NCBI GenBank assembly: GCA_009731375.1
Contig: BJOX01000363.1
Coordinates: 22,667-69,406 of the forward strand
DNA length: 46,740 bases
Direction of reading: 5' to 3'
Source of the DNA: Paulinella micropora
Taxonomy: Eukaryota > Cercozoa > Imbricatea > Euglyphida
The notes under the pieces: model-generated
The model's database searches: none
What the model saw: the letters and a program-made list of their open reading frames with translations, nothing else
What the model was told of the DNA's origin: nothing
In this document: positions 36,301 through 43,819 of the stretch, piece by piece
Numbering within the stretch: position 1 is the stretch's first letter
Layout: the number at the start of each line of letters is the position of its first letter
Made by a program: the position numbers and the translations under genes

Positions 36301-37292
36301 GGGAGGTGCAAATACCAGAAGTCTAGCAGGAGGGTCTGCGGTTGCTGGCAACGATTTCACTTCCTTCGCCGTTAGATTTAGAGTGAGCAATGTTTCCACT
36401 GATGGTTTTATATGGGAGAATTCGTCAGAACAATTGTTAATGTCATTAAATGGGGCAAACGGGACTTTATGGACGAAAGGATTAATAACGGCTAGTGCGG
36501 GGATTACATACTCTGGTGTGCTAACAACCACAACTAATAATGGAGCGAAAATAGCAATTCAAGGACAAACAGACGGGACGAATGCGAGAGTAATATTTGT
36601 ATGGGATACCAGTGATTCAAACTGGGGGATTTATATGTCTCAGTCTGGAGCAAATAAATCATTAAGCGGAGGAACAGCACCAGCAGGAGGAGTAGGCGGA
36701 GGATTAACTTCTTATGCTATTAGATTTAGAGTGAATAATTCTTCAATGAGTGGGTTCATATGGGAGAATAGTTCAAATACTGCTTTAATGTCTTTGAAAG
36801 CAAGTGATGGACAATTATGGGTATTGTCTAATCCAATTCAATATTCAGATAGGAGAAAAAAAAGAAGATATACAGGAATGTTTAGGCTTAGATTTTATTA
36901 ATAAGTTAAATCCAGTTTGCTATCGTATGATTGATGACAAAAAGAAATGTAGGACTGGCTTAATAGCACAGGAATTAGAAGAAATACTAACAGAAATGGA
37001 TATGCTAGATTTTGGCGGTTTTATAAAAGAAACAATTATGGTTCCCTGTCCAAAGCAAAGAAAAGAATACGAATTGAAAGGTGTGAGTGTTAATCCAGAA
37101 GATGTTAAATGTATTGATAGTGGTGATGTCGGTTATGGTATAGGTTATTCAAAGTTTATCGCACCATTAATTAAGGCCGTTCAACAATTATCAGAAAAGG
37201 TAGGTAATCTATCGCAAGCGATAGAATTATTAGAAAAAGAAAATAATAATCTCATGAATATACTACAAGAAATTAGAGAAAATGTCAAATAA
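33392..37292 (+). pseudogene. Long tail-fibre-like protein with C-terminal S74 chaperone domain, frameshifted
   Basis: Pieces in three registers make one protein of about 1,290 residues. The N-terminal part has NLYYTEQRVRD, a phrase common in phage and giant-virus fibres. Repeated units follow: DVxITxPxxxQLLIYxxxxWRN, and then NVGNVDGVDVSxLxxxVVKLTGxQTIxGxK at least five times. The C-terminus is a peptidase-S74 intramolecular chaperone, with SDRR...K, LGLDFINKLNPV and GLIAQELEEIL, then a coiled coil. In known cases this domain trimerises the fibre and cuts itself off before the Ser of SDxR. One-base indels break the frame near 35040, at 35332-35334 (AAA) and at the A8 run 36856-36863. N joins lie at 33538-33547 and 34133-34142. 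The likely role is host attachment. Confidence 0.75.
33987..34277 (+). repeat. Near-identical 135-bp repeat across a 10-N join
   Basis: 33987-34121 and 34143-34277 are almost identical, starting TTGGATATCTGAGCACG. They encode the same fibre unit with one or two substitutions before diverging. This is either a genuine tandem repeat collapsed at the gap or two unmerged contig ends. Confidence 0.85.
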
Positions 37293-37632
37293 TACGACTA
37301 GACTTCATAGACCACCACCTATTATGGATGTGGATGGCGAACTAACTCCCGAATTAAAGTCTCGTGTTCTTGAAGTAGAACTAAAGACTGAGGAAAAAAA
37401 AGTAGAGCATGAGTTAGAAGATAACTGGAATTGTTGTTGTATAAAAAACAGACCAACCGACAGCCGACTTATTAAATACTTATTTCAAATGGGTATCATT
37501 ATCTCCATTATAACCCTTTGTATCGTAAGGCTATCTGAAAAGAACTTGCCTTGTGAGGTCGCTAATACTTATGTCGGAATTTTGACATTGCTTATCGGTA
37601 TTTGCCTTCCATCACCTTCTTCAAAGAAATGA
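37282..37632 (+). CDS. Small protein with two membrane segments
   Basis: The 116-residue protein overlaps the fibre stop by 11 bases (ATG at 37282). A hydrophilic N-terminal half with CCC at 51-53 is followed by two transmembrane helices, residues about 64-84 and 93-111, and a short tail ending PSPSSKK. Small two-helix proteins of this layout are common in polinton-like and giant viruses and in phages. Membrane or virion-lipid association is an inference. No enzymatic motif is seen. The stop is TGA. Confidence 0.65.
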   Translation: MSNNTTRLHRPPPIMDVDGELTPELKSRVLEVELKTEEKKVEHELEDNWNCCCIKNRPTDSRLIKYLFQMGIIISIITLCIVRLSEKNLPCEVANTYVGILTLLIGICLPSPSSKK

Positions 37633-37838
37633 ACATTCATATAAATGTATTTTATACCACATATCATCATTTGAGCACATTAAAGGTAGTGCTTCATCAA
37701 AACTAATACACCAATCTGACATCGGTTTGTAAATACATTTGATTTTTGAGTTAATCCCGCTCTGGATACAATAAACACAACTTATATTCTTTTTTTCACT
37801 TATCCGTGAGTAAAAGTCGCAGGCAGTCCGCGAAAATA
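37621..37838 (-). CDS. Possible small Cys-rich minus-strand ORF
   Basis: A minus-strand frame stops at 37621 and is open up to ATG 37878. It holds eight Cys, including CVYC, and a protein-like middle (YKPMSDWCISFDEALP). Its upstream end overlaps the next plus-strand gene, so only the part below about 37838 would be free. It fills an otherwise empty 226-base gap between plus-strand genes. It may be chance. Confidence 0.3.
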
Positions 37839-37858
37839 TTTTGATTATTAAAAAGTTT

Positions 37859-38239
37859 ATGAGTAGTAATATAACCATGACTGACTATAAATACCAAAAG
37901 ATTATTTTTCTGAGCAATGATTTTGCTGGAGGAAGCAAAACATTTAATAAAAATATCCAAATGTCATTCACACCCACCAAAATGAATGTTAAGTTTATCC
38001 ACTATATGAACGACCAGACCGAAACCAAAACCAGAATTCTTTACATGGATAGAATTGGAATTATTGGAACATTTGCGGACAGCACTACAGCAAACATTTC
38101 AAATCTCTGTTATAATTTGGGTGTTGTCGGATGGACTGACGGACAATATACATTTAAAGTCCTTGAAACTGACAGCGGAAATATTGATACAGGAAATTTA
38201 GCGGGACGAATTGTTGTATGCCTAGAGTTCTTGGGATAA
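37859..38239 (+). CDS. Small beta-rich protein, possible virion component
   Basis: With the ATG at 37859 (MSSNITMTDYK) or 37877, the protein is about 120-126 residues long. It is rich in Thr, Ile, Val and aromatic residues in alternating strand-like order, with no Cys cluster or membrane segment. An upstream in-frame ATG at 37841 is less likely because it lies in AT-rich leader. It is nine bases from the ATPase gene, in the structural operon-like run, so a minor capsid or cement role is possible. No family is recognised. Confidence 0.55.
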   Translation: MSSNITMTDYKYQKIIFLSNDFAGGSKTFNKNIQMSFTPTKMNVKFIHYMNDQTETKTRILYMDRIGIIGTFADSTTANISNLCYNLGVVGWTDGQYTFKVLETDSGNIDTGNLAGRIVVCLEFLG

Positions 38240-38248
38240 TTATATAGG

Positions 38249-39067
38249 ATGGAAAAAATCAATAGCATTAAGGTGAAGCCAGTAAAACAAGAGGGTGATG
38301 GAAATAAAAAAGCAAAAGGTTATAAATTATTCAATGAGCCGTATGCCAATATATTTCTACTTGCTAGAAAAAAGAGCGGTAAGACTACAGCACTCTTTGA
38401 AATACTGAAACGGACAACAGACAGAAAGACCCGTATTGTCATTATTGCTTCAACGATACACAAGGACTACATTTATAAAGCAATGGTTAAGCACTTTAAG
38501 AACAGAGGCAACCCAATGGCTATATATACCTTTCTTAAATCGGATGGTGTAAATGTTATAGACTATGAACTTGACAAACTGAACAGACATGACGAGCAAC
38601 ACGAAGGAGAAGTAAAACAGGACAAAGAAGAAATAGAGAAGCCACAATTTCTTTATTTCGGAAAAGAAGAAAAAAAGAAACAGATAAAGGAGGCGAAAGA
38701 GAGACCAAGTAAGTATATTTCGCCAGAGGTTGTTTTTGTTTTGGATGATTTAGGGAGCGGATTAAGAGACAAGTCCGTAAGTGATTTGTTAAAAAAGAAT
38801 AGGCACTATAAATCAAAGGTGATTATGTCAAGTCAGTATCTGAACGACCTACGGCCAGAAGCCATTAAGCAATTAGATTATTTGTTAATCTTTCCAAGCC
38901 AGTCTCAGGATAAAATGGAACTCGTGTATAAACACTTAGACTTATCTTTTGATTTTGATTACTTTCTTCAAAAGTATCACGAAGCAACAAAGGAGAGATT
39001 TAATTTTCTTTATGTTTCAAGTGTTGATGATGAATTACGCAAAAACTTTGCTTATCGGTTGAAATAA
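38249..39067 (+). CDS. A32/FtsK-HerA-type genome-packaging ATPase
   Basis: The 272-residue protein has a Walker A (LLARKKSGKTT, 37-47) in which the usual first Gly is Ala. The Walker B is VVFVLDDLG (161-169) with the double Asp, and a sensor strand VIMSSQ follows at 191-196. Order, spacing and size match the packaging ATPases shared by polintons, virophages and nucleocytoplasmic viruses, which drive DNA into preformed capsids. A Lys/Glu-rich insert lies at about 115-155. The gene looks intact. Its start follows TATATAGG, and its stop is two bases before the left 63-bp inverted repeat. Confidence 0.88.
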   Translation: MEKINSIKVKPVKQEGDGNKKAKGYKLFNEPYANIFLLARKKSGKTTALFEILKRTTDRKTRIVIIASTIHKDYIYKAMVKHFKNRGNPMAIYTFLKSDGVNVIDYELDKLNRHDEQHEGEVKQDKEEIEKPQFLYFGKEEKKKQIKEAKERPSKYISPEVVFVLDDLGSGLRDKSVSDLLKKNRHYKSKVIMSSQYLNDLRPEAIKQLDYLLIFPSQSQDKMELVYKHLDLSFDFDYFLQKYHEATKERFNFLYVSSVDDELRKNFAYRLK

Positions 39068-39068
39068 T

Positions 39069-39131
39069 GATATTCGTAAATCTACACTCCAATCTCAAAC
39101 TTGTTTGAGATACCCCGCTCCCGCGTGTTTT
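39069..39131 (+). repeat. Left copy of 63-bp inverted repeat with central hairpin
   Basis: The segment is the reverse complement of 45132-45194 with two mismatches in 63 bases. Its core is the hairpin ATCTCAAAC-TT-GTTTGAGAT (39092-39111), followed by CCCCGCTCCCG. It starts two bases after the ATPase stop, so it may act as a transcript-end signal. The pair brackets the capsid module. Confidence 0.9.
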
Positions 39132-39137
39132 ACGAAC

Positions 39138-39181
39138 ATCGATGTTTATCAACAAACGGGATATCTGACGATCAGTCAGAT
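39138..39181. repeat. Two further palindromes downstream of the left repeat
   Basis: AACATCGATGTT is a 12-base perfect palindrome near 39136-39147. ATCTGAC-GATCA-GTCAGAT (39163-39181) is a 7-bp stem starting with the same ATCT...AGAT outer pairs as the other hairpins of this region. Confidence 0.75.
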
Positions 39182-39237
39182 TGGGAGTGAAGTTGATAAA
39201 TATCAATTTTTTAATTAATTATTTTTCTGTATTATAT

Positions 39238-39546
39238 ATGCCAGTATCACCAGTGATAATTTCACAACCATCAGGATATAACATCGGATACAATCCATCA
39301 ATGCCACAGAAGGGAGGAAAAAAGAAAACCAAGAAGAAGAGTGGTCAAAAGGGAGGAAAGATTAACTGGGCTAAGGTCGGAAAAACCGCCTTGGCTGTTA
39401 ATAAATTTCTTCGCGATAATAAGGTAATCTCTAGGACTGCGGGGGCGTTGAGTAGTGTTGGGGTGCCTTACGCTGGTAGTGTTAGTGCTACCGCTGCAAA
39501 ACTCGGATATGGTAAGCAACGAGGAGGTGCTGTAAAGTTCAGATGA
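39238..39546 (+). CDS. Small basic Gly/Lys-rich protein, possible DNA-condensing or minor capsid protein
   Basis: The ATG at 39238 follows a TATATATG stretch and is preferred over the upstream frame start at 39181. The 102 residues comprise a short Pro/Ile N-terminus, a KKGGKKKTKKKSGQKGGK basic patch, a helical segment (AVNKFLRDNKVISR) and a Gly/Ala-rich end with LGYGKQRGGA. Small basic proteins with an L-G-Y-G-[KR] end occur beside capsid genes in several eukaryotic DNA viruses and are thought to bind packaged DNA or line the capsid. Identity is inferred from context. It is the first gene inside the inverted repeats. Confidence 0.6.
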   Translation: MPVSPVIISQPSGYNIGYNPSMPQKGGKKKTKKKSGQKGGKINWAKVGKTALAVNKFLRDNKVISRTAGALSSVGVPYAGSVSATAAKLGYGKQRGGAVKFR

Positions 39547-39625
39547 AACATGTTTCATCAACTACCCCGCAAGCGGGGCTAAGTTCAGATAAAACGTGTT
39601 TCACATGCGGGGCTAAGTTTCATTA
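39542..39625. terminator. Palindromes and tandem duplication at the gene end
   Basis: GATGAAACATGTTTCATC (39542-39559) is an 18-base perfect palindrome that contains the TGA stop. CCCCGC-AA-GCGGGG (39565-39578) is a 6-bp stem. The unit AAGTTCAGATGAAACATG, running on to TTTCA, recurs from about 39580 with two changes, so the gene end itself has been duplicated in tandem (unit about 45 bp). A transcript-end role is likely. Confidence 0.65.
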
Positions 39626-39663
39626 AAATATTTTGTTTCTAGAAATATTTTTTTGATAATATA

Positions 39664-40425
39664 ATGGGTTCGGCTAAGACTAATAAGAAAATATCAAAGG
39701 TAAGACCGCCGCGGGTGTATAGAAACAAAAACGGGAGGCCTTATATTATCCAGAAGGGTAAAAAATATTATCTTAATTTTGGTAAGAAAACAAATGATTT
39801 AAGCACATTACAAATTGTTAAACTTTTTATGAAATATATTAGCAAACCAAAGTCGCAAAGGGCTAGTCGCAAACCAAGAGAAAAAATAATCAAATCTGAT
39901 TTCAATCGTCTTGAACACGAGAACCGAAACCAGATACAAAGCAACTTACAAAAGAAATATGAGTTAATACATGACGAGGAAGAAAAGGAAAAGAAGAAAA
40001 GGGAGGATTTAGAAGAGGAGAAGAAGAGGCTAGAAAGAAAAATCCAAGCCGATGCTAAGGAACTAAAAGAAACAATGGATAGGGAACATAAAAAACAACT
40101 TGCGGAGATTAAGGAAAGACAGGAAGAAAAATCTAGGGAACAGAAAAAGGAACAACGACTTATTCAGGAACTACAGGCAGAACAACGACATAGACAGGGA
40201 TTATTGACTGCTCCAGTTGCACAGCCTATTATAGCGAACCCGAATCCCCCTTCAACTACAAATAAACCAAAGAAAACCGCAACTACATCTTCCCCAAAAA
40301 TAACCCATATAACTGACAAAGTAAATAAACAAGAAAAAGATTTGGAAGAAGAAAAGAGACGAAGAATTATTGATGAAATGTTCTCCGAGAAAACGAGAAA
40401 AAAACGTGTCAAAAATGAAAAATAA
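39664..40425 (+). CDS. Charged coiled-coil protein
   Basis: The 253-residue protein starts with a basic 70 residues containing RPYIIQKGKKYYLNFGKK. It continues with a long Glu/Lys/Arg-rich coiled coil (about 80-180), a Pro/Thr linker (PNPPSTTNKPKK) and a second charged helix. No enzymatic motif is seen. In polinton-like viruses proteins of this kind lie between packaging and protease genes and could be scaffolds or internal capsid proteins, but that is inference. It overlaps the protease gene by 11 bases. The start follows GATAATATA. Confidence 0.6.
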   Translation: MGSAKTNKKISKVRPPRVYRNKNGRPYIIQKGKKYYLNFGKKTNDLSTLQIVKLFMKYISKPKSQRASRKPREKIIKSDFNRLEHENRNQIQSNLQKKYELIHDEEEKEKKKREDLEEEKKRLERKIQADAKELKETMDREHKKQLAEIKERQEEKSREQKKEQRLIQELQAEQRHRQGLLTAPVAQPIIANPNPPSTTNKPKKTATTSSPKITHITDKVNKQEKDLEEEKRRRIIDEMFSEKTRKKRVKNEK

Positions 40426-41359
40426 TACAATAATAAATCACCTTAAAAAAGCAGGCATTGATATCCATATAATAAAAAACAAAGGTTCAAACGACTACGC
40501 CACTAGTTTAAAGAGATGGTTATACACACAAAAAATCACTGAAAACATATCATCGGCAGAAGATGGATGGGATAAACTAGAACAATTTACAACAAAAATG
40601 ATTGCTAAAAATGAAAGCAAAAAGAATGAAGAAAAAAAAACTCCTGTAAATAGCACTCTATCGCCAATAGACCCACCCCGTTTTGAAAATTCTCCAGATG
40701 CTAAACAACTTATATTTGAAATGACAAATCCACAACCAGCGGAGACACAACCGACAGATGTAGCACCACCCACAAGCACAAGTTCTGCGGAGCCACAGCA
40801 ACAACAGCAAGAGGAGACAACCATACCCCCGAGCGTCGCGGAGACGCCACAGCAGGAGGGTGAGGGGCGGGGATTAATGACTAATGAAATAGATGATATA
40901 ATGAAAAAATATGGATGGTATCTCGGAGCGATAGCCAGTGATGAAATTTACAAGTTGAAGCCCGAAAGCAGAAAGCGATACGGATTTATTATGAATTTAG
41001 ATAATCACAAACAAGCGGGGTCTCATTGGATTGCTATATGGGTAAGTCTGGATAAAGACAGGTCAGTGGAAGTGTATGACCCATTAGCGCTTTACCAACC
41101 AACGGAAGACTTTCAACAACAAATGAAACAACTAATTGATAAAAGCCACCCCGATAGTTATTTATTAATGAAGGTTAATCAAGTAAAACAACAATCCAAC
41201 ACCTCAGACACGTGCGGTTGGCATAGTATGAGATTTTTAATGGAGCGGGCGAAAGGCAACCGATTTAAGTTTAGTTCGGGTTTCACAGACTTAAAAGAAG
41301 AAGAAGCGGAGAAATTAAAAGCACAGAATGGTTATGGTAATTTTGATACATACATATAA
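40415..41359 (+). CDS. Adenain/Ulp1-type cysteine protease (capsid maturation protease)
   Basis: The ATG at 40415 is preferred, because it overlaps the upstream stop and the first residues are protein-like. The 314-residue protein has an N-terminal helical part, a Pro/Gln-rich linker (about 85-150) and a C-terminal C48-type protease. The catalytic His is in GSHWIAIWV (H204), the Asp in VEVYDPL (D222), the oxyanion Gln at about 260 and the nucleophile Cys in DTCGWHSMRF (C267). Adenovirus protease, polinton PRO and virophage proteases share this His-Asp-Gln-Cys order and cleave capsid precursors during maturation. All key residues are present, so the gene looks functional. Confidence 0.85.
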   Translation: MKNNTIINHLKKAGIDIHIIKNKGSNDYATSLKRWLYTQKITENISSAEDGWDKLEQFTTKMIAKNESKKNEEKKTPVNSTLSPIDPPRFENSPDAKQLIFEMTNPQPAETQPTDVAPPTSTSSAEPQQQQQEETTIPPSVAETPQQEGEGRGLMTNEIDDIMKKYGWYLGAIASDEIYKLKPESRKRYGFIMNLDNHKQAGSHWIAIWVSLDKDRSVEVYDPLALYQPTEDFQQQMKQLIDKSHPDSYLLMKVNQVKQQSNTSDTCGWHSMRFLMERAKGNRFKFSSGFTDLKEEEAEKLKAQNGYGNFDTYI

Positions 41360-41370
41360 AAGATATTTTC

Positions 41371-41380
41371 TAATATATAC
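41371..41380 (+). promoter_or_regulatory. Late-promoter-like TATATA motif before the penton gene
   Basis: TAATATATAC lies six bases before the ATG at 41386 and is preceded by a T-rich run. Similar T-run plus TATATA motifs precede other genes here: 42233-42242 (MCP), 43808-43817, 45691-45700, and on the minus strand 46723-46732. Confidence 0.45.
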
Positions 41381-41385
41381 GCATC

Positions 41386-42197
41386 ATGGACTATAAGGGA
41401 GGAAGAAGTTCTGGTATCTATTACATCAATAGCAAAAACCGAATAACGGGTACAGACAGCGACTTTACACACGAAATCAATATGAAGGGGCTAGACAATC
41501 CCACGCATTGTAAAATTCTTCATATTTATGTGCCGAAGTCGTATTACTCTGTGGCTTCACCATATAATACTTTTACTTTTAGCGAAGACGGGTATGAGGC
41601 TTTAATTACGATACCTGAGGGAAACTACACAATGAACAATCTAAAAAATAAGTTGTCGGAGGTGCTAACCGCAGACAGCCCAAATAATTATACTTATGTT
41701 GTATCCAGTAATAATACCAACATAGAACCAGAGGATGGAAAATTAACATTCAGTGTGTCAGAGAATAAGTGAATTCAACCGCGATTTATATTTGATAGTG
41801 ATACCCGTATTCACGAGGTAATGGGGTTTGATAGAAACTCAACATATTTCTTTGCTAATGATTTATTAAATCGCCAAATGTAATTATTTTAACTGGTGAA
41901 AAGACTTTATACCTTCAATCGGACTTAGTTGGTGAAGGAGATAATCACGTGCTACAAGAAATATACACTGCCAACGAAATTCCTTTTGGTGCCGTTATAT
42001 ACGACGGAAGTGGGTCAGAGTATGGTAAGAAATTATCAACCAGTTCAAATAATGTATTTAGGTTTTATCTTACAGACGAAAACGATCAGGCTATAAATCT
42101 TGATGGTTTGGGTATTGTTATAACATTATTAATTTACAGAGAAACTAATTATTTTAATTTATTTACATCATTTTTTAATTTATTAAAATCGCGGTAG
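41386..42197 (+). pseudogene. Penton-like minor capsid protein, broken twice
   Basis: The first frame (41386-41772) starts MDYKGGRSSGIYYINSKNR, and a later one (41949-42197) ends NVFRFYLTDENDQAINLDGL. The latter matches the C-terminal signature of polinton-like and adintovirus penton proteins (F.l.De....nLdGl.i.i.l.iyr). The single-jelly-roll penton plugs capsid vertices. An in-frame TGA (41770-41772) is followed in the same register by IHEVMGFDRNSTYFF. A missing A near 41868 then moves the frame. About 268 residues would be coded without these breaks. The gene precedes the MCP, as in many relatives. Confidence 0.72.
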
Positions 42198-42232
42198 GGG
42201 TAATTTAATTAATTTTAGAATTATTTTTTTTC

Positions 42233-42242
42233 TATAAATATA
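42233..42242 (+). promoter_or_regulatory. Promoter-like TATAAATATA before the major capsid gene
   Basis: The motif follows TTATTTTTTTTC and lies 50 bases upstream of the MCP ATG at 42292, leaving a longer leader than for the other genes. It is a candidate late promoter. Confidence 0.4.
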
Positions 42243-42291
42243 TTCTTGTGAATTAGTTAATAATCTCAAGCGCCAAAATATCAAAAACAAA

Positions 42292-43767
42292 ATGCCAACT
42301 CAACACGGAGGCGAATTGGATTTCAGCAAGACTGACTACATCAGTGCTTCGTATCGTTTGAATAAACTCGCTCCACGTGAGGGCTCTGGAACCTTTGAGG
42401 TCACCACTGCTGGTGGGCAAGAACGATCATTTGACCTTATCAGTCGCCCGTTCAATCTCGCCCGCTCTTATTTGAGTTTTACTTATACTATGAGAGCTGG
42501 TGGTGCTAACACTTATTCAAGAATTTTTATGGACTGCCTTTCACAAATTAGCCAGATACAACTTCAAACCCGTAGCGGTGTTTATCTGTGCGACGTTAAC
42601 AACCTTAGAAATGTGACTAAAATGCTTTGGAAACCTGAAATGAGTCTTCAAGATTTCTTAGACCTTCCTAATCATGATAATATTATCGGATATGGATGTA
42701 TGCTTCAAAAGTGTAATGCTAATGGAAAGATTGATATCAGTGCCGTTGAAGCTGCTAGAACCAACTTTCGTGCGATGACAGATGCTGGTGATAACGTAGC
42801 AGCCCGAACTCTTGCTATGTTTGCCGAACCACCGATTTCTGCTCGTCGTCACGATGATGCTGCTTTGACGACTGGAGTTGGAGCACTATCCGCCGTAAAT
42901 GTTAATTACAACGAGGCGAAGTATCTTGTGGGAAGTGGATCAAATGCTGCTTTGATTATTAATGTTAAAATTCCTTTGGGTATGATTATTAACACTATTT
43001 TCGCACTTGATAAGACTATTATGTTTCCAGAGATTTTGACTATGCGAATTGTGTGGAGTGCTACTGACAGAACTGGTTATACGGTGACGAATGGTGCTGC
43101 TACTGCTGTTAGCACAGCAAATGTTGGTAGTGCTAATATGGCTGTAAGCGCTGATGTCACCAATCTCGCCTTGTTTCTTGCGGTTGAAACGAACCCTGAT
43201 GTCATTCAATCAATCCAGCAGAAGATTGCTAGCCCCGAAGGTATGAACTTCAATATTGATTATCCCTATGTTTATAAGAATTCAATTGGAGCATCCACAA
43301 CACAAAACATTATTATGCGATTTGACAGAGGTCACGGTCGCCGTTTGAAGAAGATTTATCACTCAGTTTTTAACAACGAAGAAAAAAAGAATACTGCCTA
43401 TGACCACGATAACCGCGCCGCCGCTAAGGTCGTTAATTTTTACACTACTCTGGATGGTGCCCGCCAGCAAGAATTCAACATTGATTGTGCTACTGAAGAA
43501 GACTATATGTACCTGAAGCCTAAGGTTGAGGGTTCAGCCTTGTTGAATAACGATGTGTATAAATACAACTGGTTCTGGGTTGATGCTTGGGATAATACCC
43601 GCCCGCTATGGAGCAAAGACCAGAATGAAATCAGCGGTTTAAGTCTTGATACTGAGCGACGATGGGAGTTTATTGCGACCACCGCGAATTTCGCCTACAA
43701 CCACTACACCGTGGCCATTACTCAGCGGGAGGTTCAAGTTAAGGTGAATATGATTTCTATTAGTTAA
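42292..43767 (+). CDS. Major capsid protein, double jelly roll
   Basis: The 491-residue frame is intact and has the composition and position of a polinton-like double-jelly-roll MCP. The N-terminus (MPTQHGGELDFSKTDY) is followed by a conserved-looking strand FDLISRPFNLARSYLSFTYTM and many beta strands; the end reads HYTVAITQREVQVKVNMIS. Two jelly-roll halves of about 220 residues fit its length. Trimers of such proteins make pseudo-hexameric capsomers in Preplasmiviricota and nucleocytoplasmic viruses. It stands between penton and another virion protein. Codon use is less AT-extreme than its neighbours, as expected for a highly expressed gene. MCP identity rests on fold-type inference and gene context. 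Confidence 0.82.
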   Translation: MPTQHGGELDFSKTDYISASYRLNKLAPREGSGTFEVTTAGGQERSFDLISRPFNLARSYLSFTYTMRAGGANTYSRIFMDCLSQISQIQLQTRSGVYLCDVNNLRNVTKMLWKPEMSLQDFLDLPNHDNIIGYGCMLQKCNANGKIDISAVEAARTNFRAMTDAGDNVAARTLAMFAEPPISARRHDDAALTTGVGALSAVNVNYNEAKYLVGSGSNAALIINVKIPLGMIINTIFALDKTIMFPEILTMRIVWSATDRTGYTVTNGAATAVSTANVGSANMAVSADVTNLALFLAVETNPDVIQSIQQKIASPEGMNFNIDYPYVYKNSIGASTTQNIIMRFDRGHGRRLKKIYHSVFNNEEKKNTAYDHDNRAAAKVVNFYTTLDGARQQEFNIDCATEEDYMYLKPKVEGSALLNNDVYKYNWFWVDAWDNTRPLWSKDQNEISGLSLDTERRWEFIATTANFAYNHYTVAITQREVQVKVNMISIS

Positions 43768-43807
43768 GAAGTAATTATTAATTTTCGATAGTTAATTTAT
43801 TTTTTGT

Positions 43808-43817
43808 TTATATATAG
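43808..43817 (+). promoter_or_regulatory. TATATATAG motif before the third virion gene
   Basis: TTTATATATAG lies two bases before the ATG at 43820, downstream of ATTTATTTTTTG. It matches the T-run plus TATATA pattern of neighbouring genes. Confidence 0.45.
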
Positions 43818-43819
43818 AG

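Noticed and set aside
12832-41772. A nuclear code with TGA as a sense codon
   Set aside because: Several intact frames (for example those ending at 6427, 37632, 39546 and 46435) end in TGA at sensible positions, and TGG encodes Trp throughout.
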